Source: Dethiosulfovibrio peptidovorans
GTDB taxonomy: Bacteria; Synergistota; Synergistia; Synergistales; Dethiosulfovibrionaceae
DNA length: 64,000 nt
Reading direction: 5' to 3'
NCBI GenBank assembly: GCA_002748665.1
Contig: PDTB01000015.1
Coordinates: forward strand, 1 to 64,000
The notes under the pieces were generated by a model. It searched no databases. It had not been told where the DNA came from and worked only from the letters and a program-made list of their open reading frames with translations. The position numbers were made by a program, and so were the translations under genes. How positions within the stretch are numbered: position 1 is the first letter of the stretch; each line of letters starts with the position of its first letter. Of the stretch, positions 8,127-17,296 are shown piece by piece.

Positions 8127-9422
8127 ATGAGTTTTTCCGATCCGGCACTATGGACTCTGATTCTGTTCCTCGTCCCCCTGCTCATCAAGGTCCCGATCTC
8201 TATCGCCCTCGGCGGAGCCGCCGTAACAGTCGTGTACTTCTGGGAGATGGGGCTCCCCATGATCTCATATAACTTTTACGCCGGTATCTCCAAGTTTCCG
8301 CTTCTGGCTATCCCGTTTTTCATCCTGGCGGGGGTCATCATGGAAAAAGCCGGAATCGCCGAGCGAATTATCGACCTGATGAAAAAGCTGGCGGGCTCGA
8401 TGACCGGAGGTCTCGCAATCGCTACCGTGGGGGTAGCGACCTTCTGGGGAGCCGTCAGTGGCTCGGGTCCCGCCACGGTTGCAGCTTTGGGGCTGATCCT
8501 TATCCCTGGCATGGCAACTGCGGGATATGACAAGGCTTTTGCGGCAGCCACCGTATCCGTGGCGTCGGGCCTGGCCATCATCATTCCACCGAGCATCGCC
8601 TTCATCGTCTACGGCGGGGTAGCTGATGTGTCCATCCCAGCCCTCTTCGCCGCTGGCTTTCTTCCAGGCGCGGTGGTCGCTCTATGTATGATGATGGCAG
8701 TCTACCTGGTCTCCCGGCAAATGGGCTACGGTGGGGGAGAACCTCCGAAACCAGGCGACCTCGTCCGATCGTTCAAGCGCGCACTCTGGGGCATCATGGC
8801 ACCAGTGATCATTCTGGGAGGAATCTACGGCGGAGTGTTCACACCCACCGAGGCTGCAGCCGTGGCCGTTTTTTATGGTTTGTTCGTCGGAGTATTTATA
8901 TATCGGACCATCAACTCATTCTCCATCATGTACGACATTCTCTCCTCGACGGTAACGGCAACATCGGTGGTCATGATCGTGGTAACCTGCGCCGGTCTTT
9001 ATTCGTGGGTGGGGGCCACGGTCGGCTTGATCGAGAAGGCCGCAGGAGTTCTTCTGAGCATCTCGTCATCCTCCACAATCGTGTTACTCATGATAAACGT
9101 TATCTTACTTTTCGCCGGGATGGTCCTCGATGCTATCTCCATCTACTACGTATTCCTGCCCATCCTGCTGCCTATCATGGCACATTTCGGCTGGGATCCC
9201 ATCTGGTTCGGAGTCATGATGACCATCAATCTGGCGGTAGGGCAGGTAACTCCACCTGTAGCGGTTAACCTCTACGTCGGAGCGAACATCAGCGGTCTGA
9301 CTATTGAGGAAATCAGCAAGCCAGCGTTCCCCCTGATACTGGCGGCTCTGGTCGCCCTCGTCATCATTATCGTATTTCCCCAGCTCTCGACTTGGATGCC
9401 GACCATGCTGGGACTGAACTAG
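8127..9422 (+). CDS. dctM: TRAP transporter large permease subunit, DctM type
   Basis: The 431-residue polytopic protein has about 11-12 hydrophobic segments and the DctM signature sequences AIPFFILAGVIMEKAGIAER, GAVSGSGPATVAALG, IIIPPSIAFIVYGGVADVSI and GGIYGGVFTPTEAAAVAVFYG, ending with a QVTPPVAVNLYVG block. It is the ion-coupled channel subunit of the TRAP system, generally sodium-driven. The start follows an AAGGAGGA site and lies three bases past dctQ. With the receptor and DctQ it forms a complete tripartite importer inside the dehydrogenase operon. Confidence 0.92.
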   Translation: MSFSDPALWTLILFLVPLLIKVPISIALGGAAVTVVYFWEMGLPMISYNFYAGISKFPLLAIPFFILAGVIMEKAGIAERIIDLMKKLAGSMTGGLAIATVGVATFWGAVSGSGPATVAALGLILIPGMATAGYDKAFAAATVSVASGLAIIIPPSIAFIVYGGVADVSIPALFAAGFLPGAVVALCMMMAVYLVSRQMGYGGGEPPKPGDLVRSFKRALWGIMAPVIILGGIYGGVFTPTEAAAVAVFYGLFVGVFIYRTINSFSIMYDILSSTVTATSVVMIVVTCAGLYSWVGATVGLIEKAAGVLLSISSSSTIVLLMINVILLFAGMVLDAISIYYVFLPILLPIMAHFGWDPIWFGVMMTINLAVGQVTPPVAVNLYVGANISGLTIEEISKPAFPLILAALVALVIIIVFPQLSTWMPTMLGLN

Positions 9423-9433
9423 GAGGTGTCTCC

Positions 9434-10723
9434 ATGGCAACCAATATACCCATGCCCAAACTGGGGCTCACCATGACCGAAGGGACCGTGTCCAAGTGGA
9501 TCAAGCAAGAGGGTGATCCGGTAAAGACAGGGGAGGTTCTTTTCGTCGTCTCAACCGACAAAATCACCTACGAGGTGCAGTCTGAACGGGATGGTGTGTT
9601 GCTCAAAATATACGTGTCCGAAAACCAATCGGTCCCCGTGGGGGCCAATGTAGCGGCGATCGGAGAGGCCGATGAAGTGCTCGAACCGTGTGACGGAGCA
9701 GCACCCCTTCAAGAACCTAGCGAACCAACTCTACCGACGATATCTCCCGAGAAGTCGGGAGAGGAAACAAACCCCAAAGGACTTCGAGCCACTCCTAAGG
9801 CTCGAAAAACCGCCAAAGACCTTGGAATTGACCTGACCACGATATCGGGATCTGGTCCAGAGGGGAGCATCCGATGTAAAGACGTGATCACAGCATCCAA
9901 ACGGAGTCCCAAGATGTCACCAGTAGCAGCCAAAATGGCAGCAGATCTGGGTCTCGATCCATCGGCCATTCCCGGGACTGGAAAACGAATCATGAAGGCC
10001 GACGTGACAGCTACAGGCACAACCGCCGTTCAGTGCCCTATCGGAGACACAATCGTCCCCATGACCACCATGAGGGCTATCATCGCCCGAAGAATGTTGG
10101 AGAGCGTCCAAACAATCCCCGCCGTCACTTACGACGTGGAGTTGGACTGCACGGCCATGATCAATCTCCGAAAGCAGGTCAAGGCTATGGGAGCCCAGAT
10201 CTCCTACAACGACGTGGTCATGATGGCCTGCGCACGAGCGTTGACGGAGTACCCCATGTGTAACTGCTCCACCGACATGGAGAACCAGAGCTATATCATG
10301 CACTCGTCGGTCAACATCGGCCTGGCCGTGGCTATCGAGGGCGGTCTTCTCGTCCCCAACGTCAAGGACGTCCAGACTAAATTCCTCCTCGAGATTGCCA
10401 CAGCCACCAAAGACCTGGTGGATAGAGCCAGATCCAATCGACTCCTGCCCCAAGATCTGGAGGGAGGGACCTTCACCATCACCAACCTGGGAATGTTTGG
10501 AGTGAAGAGCTTCAGCCCTATCGTCAACCCACCTGAGTCGTGTATCCTGGCGATCAACGCCATGAGGGAAACTCCAGTGGTTGTTGATGGAGCTGTGGTG
10601 GTCCGAACCATAACCAATCTGTGTCTCACAGCAGACCATCGTTCGGTGGACGGCGCCGACGGTGCCCAATTCCTGACTCGGGTGAAAGAGCTTCTGGAAT
10701 CCCCGATGCTCCTGTTGCTGTAG
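9434..10723 (+). CDS. acoC: Dihydrolipoamide acyltransferase E2 with two peripheral-subunit-binding domains
   Basis: The 429-residue protein begins with a lipoyl domain (residues 1-78) whose lipoylated lysine is K43 in STDKITYEV. A Pro/Glu-rich linker leads to two successive E3/E1-binding modules: ATPKARKTAKDLGIDLTTIS (about 119-153) and SPVAAKMAADLGLDPSAIPG (about 161-192). The catalytic domain follows, closing with the TADHRSVDGADGAQFL active-site motif (HxxxDG). It accepts the acyl group from the E1 pair encoded 3.5 kb upstream and forms acyl-CoA. The ATG follows GGAGG by eight bases. The tandem binding domains are unusual, since one is the norm. Substrate class is not determined. Confidence 0.9.
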   Translation: MATNIPMPKLGLTMTEGTVSKWIKQEGDPVKTGEVLFVVSTDKITYEVQSERDGVLLKIYVSENQSVPVGANVAAIGEADEVLEPCDGAAPLQEPSEPTLPTISPEKSGEETNPKGLRATPKARKTAKDLGIDLTTISGSGPEGSIRCKDVITASKRSPKMSPVAAKMAADLGLDPSAIPGTGKRIMKADVTATGTTAVQCPIGDTIVPMTTMRAIIARRMLESVQTIPAVTYDVELDCTAMINLRKQVKAMGAQISYNDVVMMACARALTEYPMCNCSTDMENQSYIMHSSVNIGLAVAIEGGLLVPNVKDVQTKFLLEIATATKDLVDRARSNRLLPQDLEGGTFTITNLGMFGVKSFSPIVNPPESCILAINAMRETPVVVDGAVVVRTITNLCLTADHRSVDGADGAQFLTRVKELLESPMLLLL

Positions 10724-10736
10724 GAGGCGATCATAT

Positions 10737-12137
10737 ATGACATCTCAAAAAAACGTGGTCGTCGTCGGTGGCGGACCGGGAGGGTACGTTTGCGCCATCA
10801 GGCTGGCCCAACTGGGCGCTTCTGTCATCGTTATCGAACGGGAACGAATGGGGGGCACCTGTCTGAACTGGGGCTGCATCCCAACCAAGGTTCTCGTCCA
10901 CACCGCCGAGCTCTATCATGAGGCAGTAAACGCCGCCGATCTGGGACTCCATTTCGAGGGAGTATCCATTAACTGGAAGGAGCTCATGACCCGCAAGGAG
11001 CAGGTTGTCGAGCAACTGGTGGGCGGCGTCGAGGGGCTCATGGCCGCCAACAATATATCGGTGATCACTGGAGAGGCTTCGTTCCTATCGTCCAATACCC
11101 TTCAGGTGAACGACACGGTAATATCCTTCGACACCGCCATTATCGCCACCGGATCGGAGACGGTGATTCCGCCCATCCCTGGTATCGACATACCCGGGGT
11201 CATCACAAGCAGAGAGGCTCTGGATCTGGACAGAATACCCCACTCACTGACCGTGATCGGAGGCGGGGTTGTCGGGATGGAATTCGCCTCAATATACTCT
11301 ATCCTTGGAACCAAGGTCACGGTGATTGAGATGCTCGATTCGGTACTCTCCTCTATGGACGGAGACATAACATCCGTGGTGAAAGGCAGGCTTGAGGGAG
11401 CAGGCGTTCGATTCCACACATCCTCACAGGTGACGGGGTTCACTATGGACGGCAACATCGTGGCAACCTCGGTAAAGACCCCTACAGGCCCAATGGTCGT
11501 CCACTCAGAAAAGACCCTCCTGTCGGTGGGACGAAGACCAGCCACAAACTCTCTCCTGTTGGAAAACGCTGGGATTCGTCATGATCGGGGACGGATACTC
11601 GTGGACGAGGCGATGAGCACATCGACTCCGAATATATACGCCATCGGCGACTGTTGCAGCTCCATCCAGCTGGCCCACGTGGCCTCGGCTCAGGGGGAAG
11701 TGGCAGCGGAGAACGTTATGGGACACAGGAGATTCATGGAATACAAAACAGTTCCGAGCTGCGTCTATACTCTACCTGAGGTGGCATCGGTCGGCCTCAG
11801 CGAATCGGAGGCAATCAGAAAGGGGTACGAAGTACAGGTAGGACGATTTCCTCTGTCTGCCAACGGCAAGAGTTTGATCATGAAGGGGTACGACGGCCTC
11901 GTGAAGTTCGTGGTAGACCGACGATACGACGAGATCCTCGGAGTTCACATGGTGGGGCCCAGGGTCACAGACCTCATCGTAGAAGGAGCTCTGGCCCTTC
12001 GACTGGAGGCAACGGTTGAGGAGATCGTCACCACGATACACGCTCATCCCACGATTGGCGAAGCTCTGGGAGAGGCTGCCATGGCTGTCCATCACCGGGC
12101 TGTTCATATGCCTCCGACAGCCCTCCCAATTACATAG
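10737..12137 (+). CDS. lpdA: Dihydrolipoamide dehydrogenase (E3)
   Basis: A 466-residue FAD/NAD flavoprotein. It has the N-terminal FAD motif VVVGGGPGGYVCAIRLAQLG, the redox-active disulfide GGTCLNWGCIPTK (residues about 38-50), the NAD-binding GGGVVGMEFASIYSILG, the second FAD motif NIYAIGDCC, and the C-terminal dimerisation domain with HAHPTIGEALGEA carrying the active-site His-Glu pair. It reoxidises the lipoyl groups of the E2 encoded just upstream, making NADH. AGGAGG lies eight bases before the start. It completes the E1-E2-E3 set of this operon. Confidence 0.95.
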   Translation: MTSQKNVVVVGGGPGGYVCAIRLAQLGASVIVIERERMGGTCLNWGCIPTKVLVHTAELYHEAVNAADLGLHFEGVSINWKELMTRKEQVVEQLVGGVEGLMAANNISVITGEASFLSSNTLQVNDTVISFDTAIIATGSETVIPPIPGIDIPGVITSREALDLDRIPHSLTVIGGGVVGMEFASIYSILGTKVTVIEMLDSVLSSMDGDITSVVKGRLEGAGVRFHTSSQVTGFTMDGNIVATSVKTPTGPMVVHSEKTLLSVGRRPATNSLLLENAGIRHDRGRILVDEAMSTSTPNIYAIGDCCSSIQLAHVASAQGEVAAENVMGHRRFMEYKTVPSCVYTLPEVASVGLSESEAIRKGYEVQVGRFPLSANGKSLIMKGYDGLVKFVVDRRYDEILGVHMVGPRVTDLIVEGALALRLEATVEEIVTTIHAHPTIGEALGEAAMAVHHRAVHMPPTALPIT

Positions 12138-12205
12138 AAAAGAGCTTTCTCCCCTGGGCAAGGTACAGTACAATGCTCCCAAAGAGCTTGAGAGGGGGAG
12201 AACTC

Positions 12206-12982
12206 ATGACTGGACCGATCATCGCCATAGCCTCTAACCTGGAGTATCTGAACGAGGACAAGCTGACCCTGAACATAGCCTACGCCCAGGCTATTCGAAA
12301 CACCGGAGCTATTCCGGTGATTCTGCCCGTGACCGACGATCACGATGAGATATCCACCGGGCTTGATCTGGCATCAGGCCTCCTGCTGCCAGGGGGATCC
12401 GACATATCCCCCCGGTTTTTTCGGGCAGAGCCTCACCCCGATATCGAGGAGGTTAAGCCCGAGCTCGACAGGTTTCAGCTGGCGATGACGGCCATGGCCC
12501 TGGAAAGGCAGCTGCCCATCCTGGGAATCTGTCGGGGAGCTCAGGTGCTGAACGTGGCTCTTGGGGGGAGCCTCATACAGCACATCGCCCCCGGAAAGGA
12601 TACTGTTCAGCACCGTCAGAAAAGTCGTCGAAATGTTCCGAGCCACTCCGTGACCGCCGAGGCAGGTTCTCTTGTGGAGCAGATTCTCGGCCGGACTTTC
12701 CGGGTCAACAGCTATCACCACCAGGCGGTGGACACCCTGGGCCAAGGTCTGCGTATCACCGCTCGAGCGAGCGACGGGATCGTTGAGGCCGTGGAGCTTG
12801 AGGGGCACCCTTTTGTTATTGGAGTTCAATGGCACCCCGAGAACATGGCCGACCAGGACGGCCCTATGGCGCCTCTCTTTCAAGTCTTTGTTGAGGTCTG
12901 TGCATCTCGCTTGCCTTCCCATTCCCAGGAAACCGAGGATCGCCAGCAACGCTCGTCCGTACGACGTACAATCCAGATCTAA
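12206..12982 (+). CDS. Class I glutamine amidotransferase-like hydrolase (peptidase C26, PuuD-like)
   Basis: The 258-residue protein carries the C26 triad elements: the nucleophile elbow LGICRGAQVLNVALGG (Cys near residue 111), and the His-Glu pair in GVQWHPE near the C-terminus. The N-terminal GLLLPGGSDISPRFF segment is the oxyanion-side block. Relatives hydrolyse gamma-glutamyl bonds, for example gamma-glutamyl-GABA in PuuD. The ATG at 12206 follows a GAGGGGGAG purine run. It is the last gene of the dehydrogenase/TRAP operon and is followed by a strong terminator. Its substrate may be a gamma-glutamyl conjugate that feeds the pathway, which is speculation from context. Confidence 0.85.
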   Translation: MTGPIIAIASNLEYLNEDKLTLNIAYAQAIRNTGAIPVILPVTDDHDEISTGLDLASGLLLPGGSDISPRFFRAEPHPDIEEVKPELDRFQLAMTAMALERQLPILGICRGAQVLNVALGGSLIQHIAPGKDTVQHRQKSRRNVPSHSVTAEAGSLVEQILGRTFRVNSYHHQAVDTLGQGLRITARASDGIVEAVELEGHPFVIGVQWHPENMADQDGPMAPLFQVFVEVCASRLPSHSQETEDRQQRSSVRRTIQI

Positions 12983-13005
12983 ATACCAATATCGCCCCTG
13001 AAACT

Positions 13006-13046
13006 AAAAGCTGGGGAGACATTTTCCGATGTCTCCCCAGCTTTTT
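13006..13046. terminator. Strong bidirectional intrinsic terminator
   Basis: AAAAGCTGGGGAGACAT and ATGTCTCCCCAGCTTTT form a 17-base perfect stem with a six- to seven-base loop, ending in runs of T on either strand. It terminates the plus-strand dehydrogenase operon and the convergent hypothetical gene. Confidence 0.9.
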
Positions 13047-13069
13047 ATGCATTTCAAGTCTCAATCAAA

Positions 13070-13516
13070 TTAGCCTGACTTCGTAGCTTCGTCCGATCGT
13101 GCTATCTCATTGAGAGAGAGACCGATCTCCAAATATTGGGCCTCCGATTCCTGAAAGTGTTTCATGTCACGGGGATACCCCTCTTTGCGGTATTTCCGGT
13201 CTTTTTTATGTTCTTCGAGAGTGTGGCAAAGCTCCTGAAAAACCCCCATGGCCCGATCCATCTCGCGAACGTACGCTCGAAGGGCCATGAGGAACCGCCT
13301 CTGTGAATCCTCCGAGGGATTCAGCTCCTTTATGCCCTCCCGAACACCCCTCAGTCGCTCCCGCAGGGGAGCTACATCCCGAGCAGCAGCGAGAGGATCG
13401 GGACGGATAAAGCCCAGAGCTTTTTTGAAGGAGAACCGAAACAGACGGTTTTGGATAGCCAGGTACTCCCGAAGAACCCTGTTCGTCTCCAAAGCCGGCT
13501 CAGGAAAGTCGATCAT
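13070..13516 (-). CDS. Hypothetical helical protein
   Basis: A 148-residue soluble protein with no signal peptide and no motif I recognise. It is rich in Arg, Glu and Leu. Most of it reads as long amphipathic helices, for example EYLAIQNRLFRFSFKKAL, AAARDVAPLRERLRGVREGI and AYVREMDRAMGVFQELCHTL, suggesting a helical bundle or coiled-coil adaptor. The start is placed at the ATG of MIDFPEPALE because that is where the charged helical pattern begins; a frame continuing 19 codons upstream lacks a good ribosome site. It stands alone, convergent with the dehydrogenase operon. Function is unknown. Confidence 0.6.
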   Translation of the reverse strand: MIDFPEPALETNRVLREYLAIQNRLFRFSFKKALGFIRPDPLAAARDVAPLRERLRGVREGIKELNPSEDSQRRFLMALRAYVREMDRAMGVFQELCHTLEEHKKDRKYRKEGYPRDMKHFQESEAQYLEIGLSLNEIARSDEATKSG

Positions 13517-13844
13517 GTATGCGCATCCTGACGAGCACGTTTTCCCAAGGCATGACGATGGTACCGAACCCAAGCACCTCGGCTGAGTTTAGCAACGAAC
13601 ATGCCCTGCACACTGAAAAATTCATCTGACAAGATAACAAGATAACCCCCTTCTCTGCTCTCGCCCTTTATAGTTGGATATCTCGATAAAGGAGTGTGTA
13701 CTTTTTATCTTTCAAACGGTCTCACATATACGACCAAAAACTCAAGAAACCTCTCCAAAAGCAGTGTACCCCGACATGCGGGGAAAGGCAACTCATCGAC
13801 AAAATCTGGACTCAAAACATTGAGATGAATCGCCTACCCCGGGC

Positions 13845-13872
13845 TTGCTTTTTTTGTTAAACAAGGTACACT
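13845..13872 (+). promoter_or_regulatory. Sigma70-type promoter for the C69 dipeptidase gene
   Basis: TTGCTT (13845-13850) and TACACT (13867-13872) are separated by 16 bases, placing a start site about 70 bases before the coding region. The 270 bases to the left, back to the hypothetical gene, are AT-rich, and I see no further gene in them. Confidence 0.45.
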
Positions 13873-13947
13873 AAGTTTGGTGCTTAATTTTTTTGCCCCG
13901 ATCATGAGGGTCGAGGGCTTTTGTTAGTGCACAGAGGAAAGGAGACG

Positions 13948-15561
13948 ATGGTTGTGAAAAAAGTTATTCGAGGAATTTTGGTTTTTTCGCTCTCCCTGAT
14001 CGTGACCGCCTCCGCAATGGGGTGTACCGATATCGTGGCGGGCAAAGACGCCACGGTTGACGGTTCGGTCATCACCTCCCATACCGCCGACGGCGCCTTT
14101 TACGACGGTCGAGTTCGACTCATCCCCGGCGGTACACATTCAAAGGGCGAGATGACCCCAGTTTTCTGGAACATCACCAACGAGGAGTACGGTCCACCCC
14201 AGAAGATCGGCGAGATTCCTCAGGTAGAACAGACCTATGCATACTTCCACGTGGGATATCCCTTTATGAACGAACATGGGGTGGCTATTGGTGAGACCAC
14301 TATCGGTCAGAAAGAGGAGCTTAAAACCTTCCGCCCTGACGCTCGGGCCATCCTGACCATTGAGCAGTTGGAGGCTCTCGGTCTCCAGCGAGCCAAGACC
14401 GCCCGGGAGGCCATCGCTGTCATGGGAGATCTGGCCGAAAAATATGGATTCCTTCCTTCCTGCGGGAGCGAGGGAGAGTGTCTGAGCGTCACCGACGCTA
14501 ACGAGGCATGGATCTTCGAGCTCCGTAGCGTGGGCATGATGTGGACCAGGGAGAGTGGCAAGCCCGGCGCCATATGGGTCGCCCAGAGGGTTCCCGACGA
14601 CATGGTCGTGGTCGTTCCAAATATGAGCCGTATTCAGGAGATCGACCCGAACGATACGGACAATTTCATGGTTGCCAAGGGATACAAACAGTTCGCTATC
14701 GACATGGGCTGGTATGATCCTAACGGGACGAAGCCTTTCATCTGGCAAAGAGCTTATTCTCCTTTGACGGGTAACGACAACTGGTCCCTCTCGTCGATGT
14801 GGATCCGCAACCGGCTTCATACGATTCACAAGATCCTGGCTCCGTCTCAGGAATGGGATCCCAACGCTGAAACCATGTCATATCCTTTCGCCATCAAACC
14901 CGAGAAGAAGATCTCCGTGGCAGACGTTATGGAAATGCTGCGGTCTCACATGACCGGAACTCCCTTCGACATGTACGAGGATCAGGCCTGGTTCGTCCGG
15001 GAGGGGGACAAGGCAGTGAAAAGCCCCTTGGCGACGCCCTTCCCCACGAAGGATGTTCGCCGACTTCTGGGCATCCCTTATAACCGCCCGGTGTCCAAAT
15101 GGGACTGTGCCTATAGCTTCGTATCTCAGGCCAGACGGGACGTTCCAGAACCTATGCGGACAATTCTGTGGTTCGGGTTCGACAACCCCCACACCACATG
15201 CTACGTGCCGATCTACAACGGGGTTACCGATACGAAGGAATCGTGGCGAACCTTTGACCGAAACGCCTTCAGCCTGGATTCAACCCAGTGGGCTTTTATC
15301 CTGGCCGACGACCTCGTTAGCCGGCGGTATGGCGATTCCATGAGCGACCTTATCTCGGTCCGAGCTCCGCTTGAAAAGAGCTTCTTCGATAAGATCGCCG
15401 AGGTGGACGCCAAAGCGGCCAAGCTTTGTAAAGAGTGCCCCAAAAAAGCGAAGGCATACCTGACAGACTTCACAGATTCCTGCATGAAGGACGTGGAGAA
15501 AGCCTGGTGGACGTTGAACTGGTCACTTATCACCAAATATAACAACAACAAGATCCACTGA
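13948..15561 (+). CDS. Exported C69-family dipeptidase
   Basis: A 537-residue Ntn-hydrolase of the PepD/C69 group. A signal peptide (VIRGILVFSLSLIVTASAM) is followed at once by GCTDIVAGKDATVDGSVI, where the Cys (residue 26) is the expected N-terminal nucleophile after processing. Further family blocks are NEHGVAIGETTIG, LSVTDANEAWIFEL and PFAIKPEKKISVADVMEMLR. It should release amino acids from dipeptides outside the cytoplasmic membrane, feeding amino acid fermentation. ATG at 13948 is only three bases from GGAAAGGAG; the GTG two codons on has better spacing, so the true start may be 13954. It is monocistronic: promoter upstream and terminator downstream. A diverged paralogue lies at 41.2 kb. 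Confidence 0.88.
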   Translation: MVVKKVIRGILVFSLSLIVTASAMGCTDIVAGKDATVDGSVITSHTADGAFYDGRVRLIPGGTHSKGEMTPVFWNITNEEYGPPQKIGEIPQVEQTYAYFHVGYPFMNEHGVAIGETTIGQKEELKTFRPDARAILTIEQLEALGLQRAKTAREAIAVMGDLAEKYGFLPSCGSEGECLSVTDANEAWIFELRSVGMMWTRESGKPGAIWVAQRVPDDMVVVVPNMSRIQEIDPNDTDNFMVAKGYKQFAIDMGWYDPNGTKPFIWQRAYSPLTGNDNWSLSSMWIRNRLHTIHKILAPSQEWDPNAETMSYPFAIKPEKKISVADVMEMLRSHMTGTPFDMYEDQAWFVREGDKAVKSPLATPFPTKDVRRLLGIPYNRPVSKWDCAYSFVSQARRDVPEPMRTILWFGFDNPHTTCYVPIYNGVTDTKESWRTFDRNAFSLDSTQWAFILADDLVSRRYGDSMSDLISVRAPLEKSFFDKIAEVDAKAAKLCKECPKKAKAYLTDFTDSCMKDVEKAWWTLNWSLITKYNNNKIH

Positions 15562-15579
15562 TAATAAGCTGAGTACAAA

Positions 15580-15614
15580 GGGGAGGCCAACAGCCTGTGG
15601 CTGTTGGCCTCCCC
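15580..15614. terminator. Intrinsic terminator between convergent genes
   Basis: GGGGAGGCCAACAG pairs perfectly with CTGTTGGCCTCCCC around a seven-base loop. It lies between the dipeptidase and the BCCT transporter, which converge. The T-tract is imperfect on both strands. Confidence 0.75.
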
Positions 15615-15688
15615 TCTGCGTTTCTGTTACCGATGTATTTCCAATGAAAATAGAATGGACTGTTGTTTTCTGTAAACACCGCAAATTG

Positions 15689-17251
15689 CTACAACGAGTA
15701 CTCCGTATCCGAGACTCCCATATCAGCTCTGAGGCTCTGGGCTATTTCATCTCGAACGACAGGGTCGCGGGACATCCCACGCCATATGGAAACACACGCG
15801 ACAGCCATCACGATCGAAAAGGGGAAAGCCGCAACGATTGAAATTGTTTGCAAAGCCTTCAAACCTCCGCTGAAAAGAAGTACCGCCGCCAAAGCCGCAA
15901 GGAGAGCCCCCCAGAGCGCGACTTTGCCCCTGGAGGGATTCTCCACCCCTTCCTCAGAGTACATAGCCAAAACCAGTGACGCCGCCTGTCCAGATGTTAT
16001 AAAGAATGTAGCCACCAGAAGAGCAGCCAAACCGGAGAGAATTTTTCCCAAGGGATAACAGGCAAAAACCTTGTAAAGCCCTGTCGATATGTTTTCAACA
16101 ACCGCCTGCCCCACAGGTGCGATGCCATTGATCTCCAGATGTATTCCCGCCGTTCCAAATATGGCAAACCAAACGAAAGTTCCTAAACTGGGAGCCAGAA
16201 GGGCACCGGTAATAAATTCTCGAACCGTTCTTCCCCGGGAAACACGGGCGATAAATGACCCCGCAAAGGGAGCCCATGCAATCCACCAGGCCCAGTAAAA
16301 AACGGTCCATCCCCCAAGCCAGTCCGCAAAAGCACCTCCATAGGGTGCCATATGGAAAGATTCCTTGATCAGGCCACTAAAATAATAGGCAATCCCATCC
16401 AGTAACGACCGTAACATGGCGACTGACGGCCCGACGAAAAACATTACGATCATGATGAGAAACGCCAGCCACAGGTTGAGATCTGATATGAGTTTTATCC
16501 CCCGATTAATACCCGATATGGCCGCACCGATATAAACAACCGCCACACCGACGATAACAGCAAGTTGAGTTGTTACAACATCTGGTACACCCAAAAGATG
16601 GTTAAGACCACTGGCTATCTGCATCGCCCCCAACCCCAGAGAGGTTCCCAATCCTGCTAGGGTAGCAAAAATAGTCAGGATATCTATAATTTGACCAAAA
16701 GCACCCCTGGCCAGAGTCTCTCCCCCCAGAGGAACAAGGATACTGCTAATCAGAGCCGGAGCTTTTCTGCGGTATTGGGCGTACGCCATAGCCAGCCCCA
16801 TAACACAGAACCCCGACCAAGGATGAAGTCCCCAATGGAAAAAAGTGATCTGCATCGCCTGTGATGCGGCTTCTATGGATTTGGGGTCAGCTACGGGAGG
16901 AGCCATGAAATGCATCAACGGTTCACCAACGCTGTAGAAAACCAAACCAATCCCCATTGATCCAGAAAACAACATCGCCAACCAGGAAAAATTGCTGAAT
17001 TCTGGGCGATCCCCCGGCTTGCCTAGCACAATTCTACCGAAACGACTCATGGCAATCACAACGCTGAACAGAAGCAGGGCGGACATAACCGCAATATAGA
17101 GCCACCCGAAACGATCAATTAAAAACGAAAAAACACCATTTGCCAAATTTCCTAGTCCCTGGGGACTCACGACACCCCATACAACGATACACAGGGTCAC
17201 TGCAGAAGAGCCGAAAAAAACGAAATTTCGTTGGCGTCTTTCCTTTATCAT
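15689..17251 (-). CDS. BCCT-family transporter (probable glycine betaine importer)
   Basis: A 520-residue protein with about 12 transmembrane segments and the betaine-choline-carnitine transporter signatures. MGIGLVFYSVGEPLMHFMAP and FFHWGLHPWSGFCVMGLAMA are the glycine-rich helices, and FYWAWWIAWAPFAGSFIARV with SRGRTVREF is the substrate-site helix. The Trp residues in the WWIAWAP box form the quaternary-ammonium cage in BetP-like proteins. The gene follows the betaine-reductase-type pair grdI-grdH by 45 bases on the same strand, so import of betaine as electron acceptor is the natural reading. Both termini are short, without the long regulatory extensions of osmosensing BetP, which fits a nutritional rather than osmotic role. 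Confidence 0.9.
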   Translation of the reverse strand: MIKERRQRNFVFFGSSAVTLCIVVWGVVSPQGLGNLANGVFSFLIDRFGWLYIAVMSALLLFSVVIAMSRFGRIVLGKPGDRPEFSNFSWLAMLFSGSMGIGLVFYSVGEPLMHFMAPPVADPKSIEAASQAMQITFFHWGLHPWSGFCVMGLAMAYAQYRRKAPALISSILVPLGGETLARGAFGQIIDILTIFATLAGLGTSLGLGAMQIASGLNHLLGVPDVVTTQLAVIVGVAVVYIGAAISGINRGIKLISDLNLWLAFLIMIVMFFVGPSVAMLRSLLDGIAYYFSGLIKESFHMAPYGGAFADWLGGWTVFYWAWWIAWAPFAGSFIARVSRGRTVREFITGALLAPSLGTFVWFAIFGTAGIHLEINGIAPVGQAVVENISTGLYKVFACYPLGKILSGLAALLVATFFITSGQAASLVLAMYSEEGVENPSRGKVALWGALLAALAAVLLFSGGLKALQTISIVAAFPFSIVMAVACVSIWRGMSRDPVVRDEIAQSLRADMGVSDTEYSL

Positions 17252-17296
17252 CCCTCATCGCTCCTTCTCAACTCTCAAAATCTCGATGATCAGCAT

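Noticed and set aside
9917-10669. 250-codon minus-strand frame opposite the E2 gene
   Set aside because: His- and Gly-rich shadow of a clearly coding E2 gene; no ribosome site and no family resemblance.
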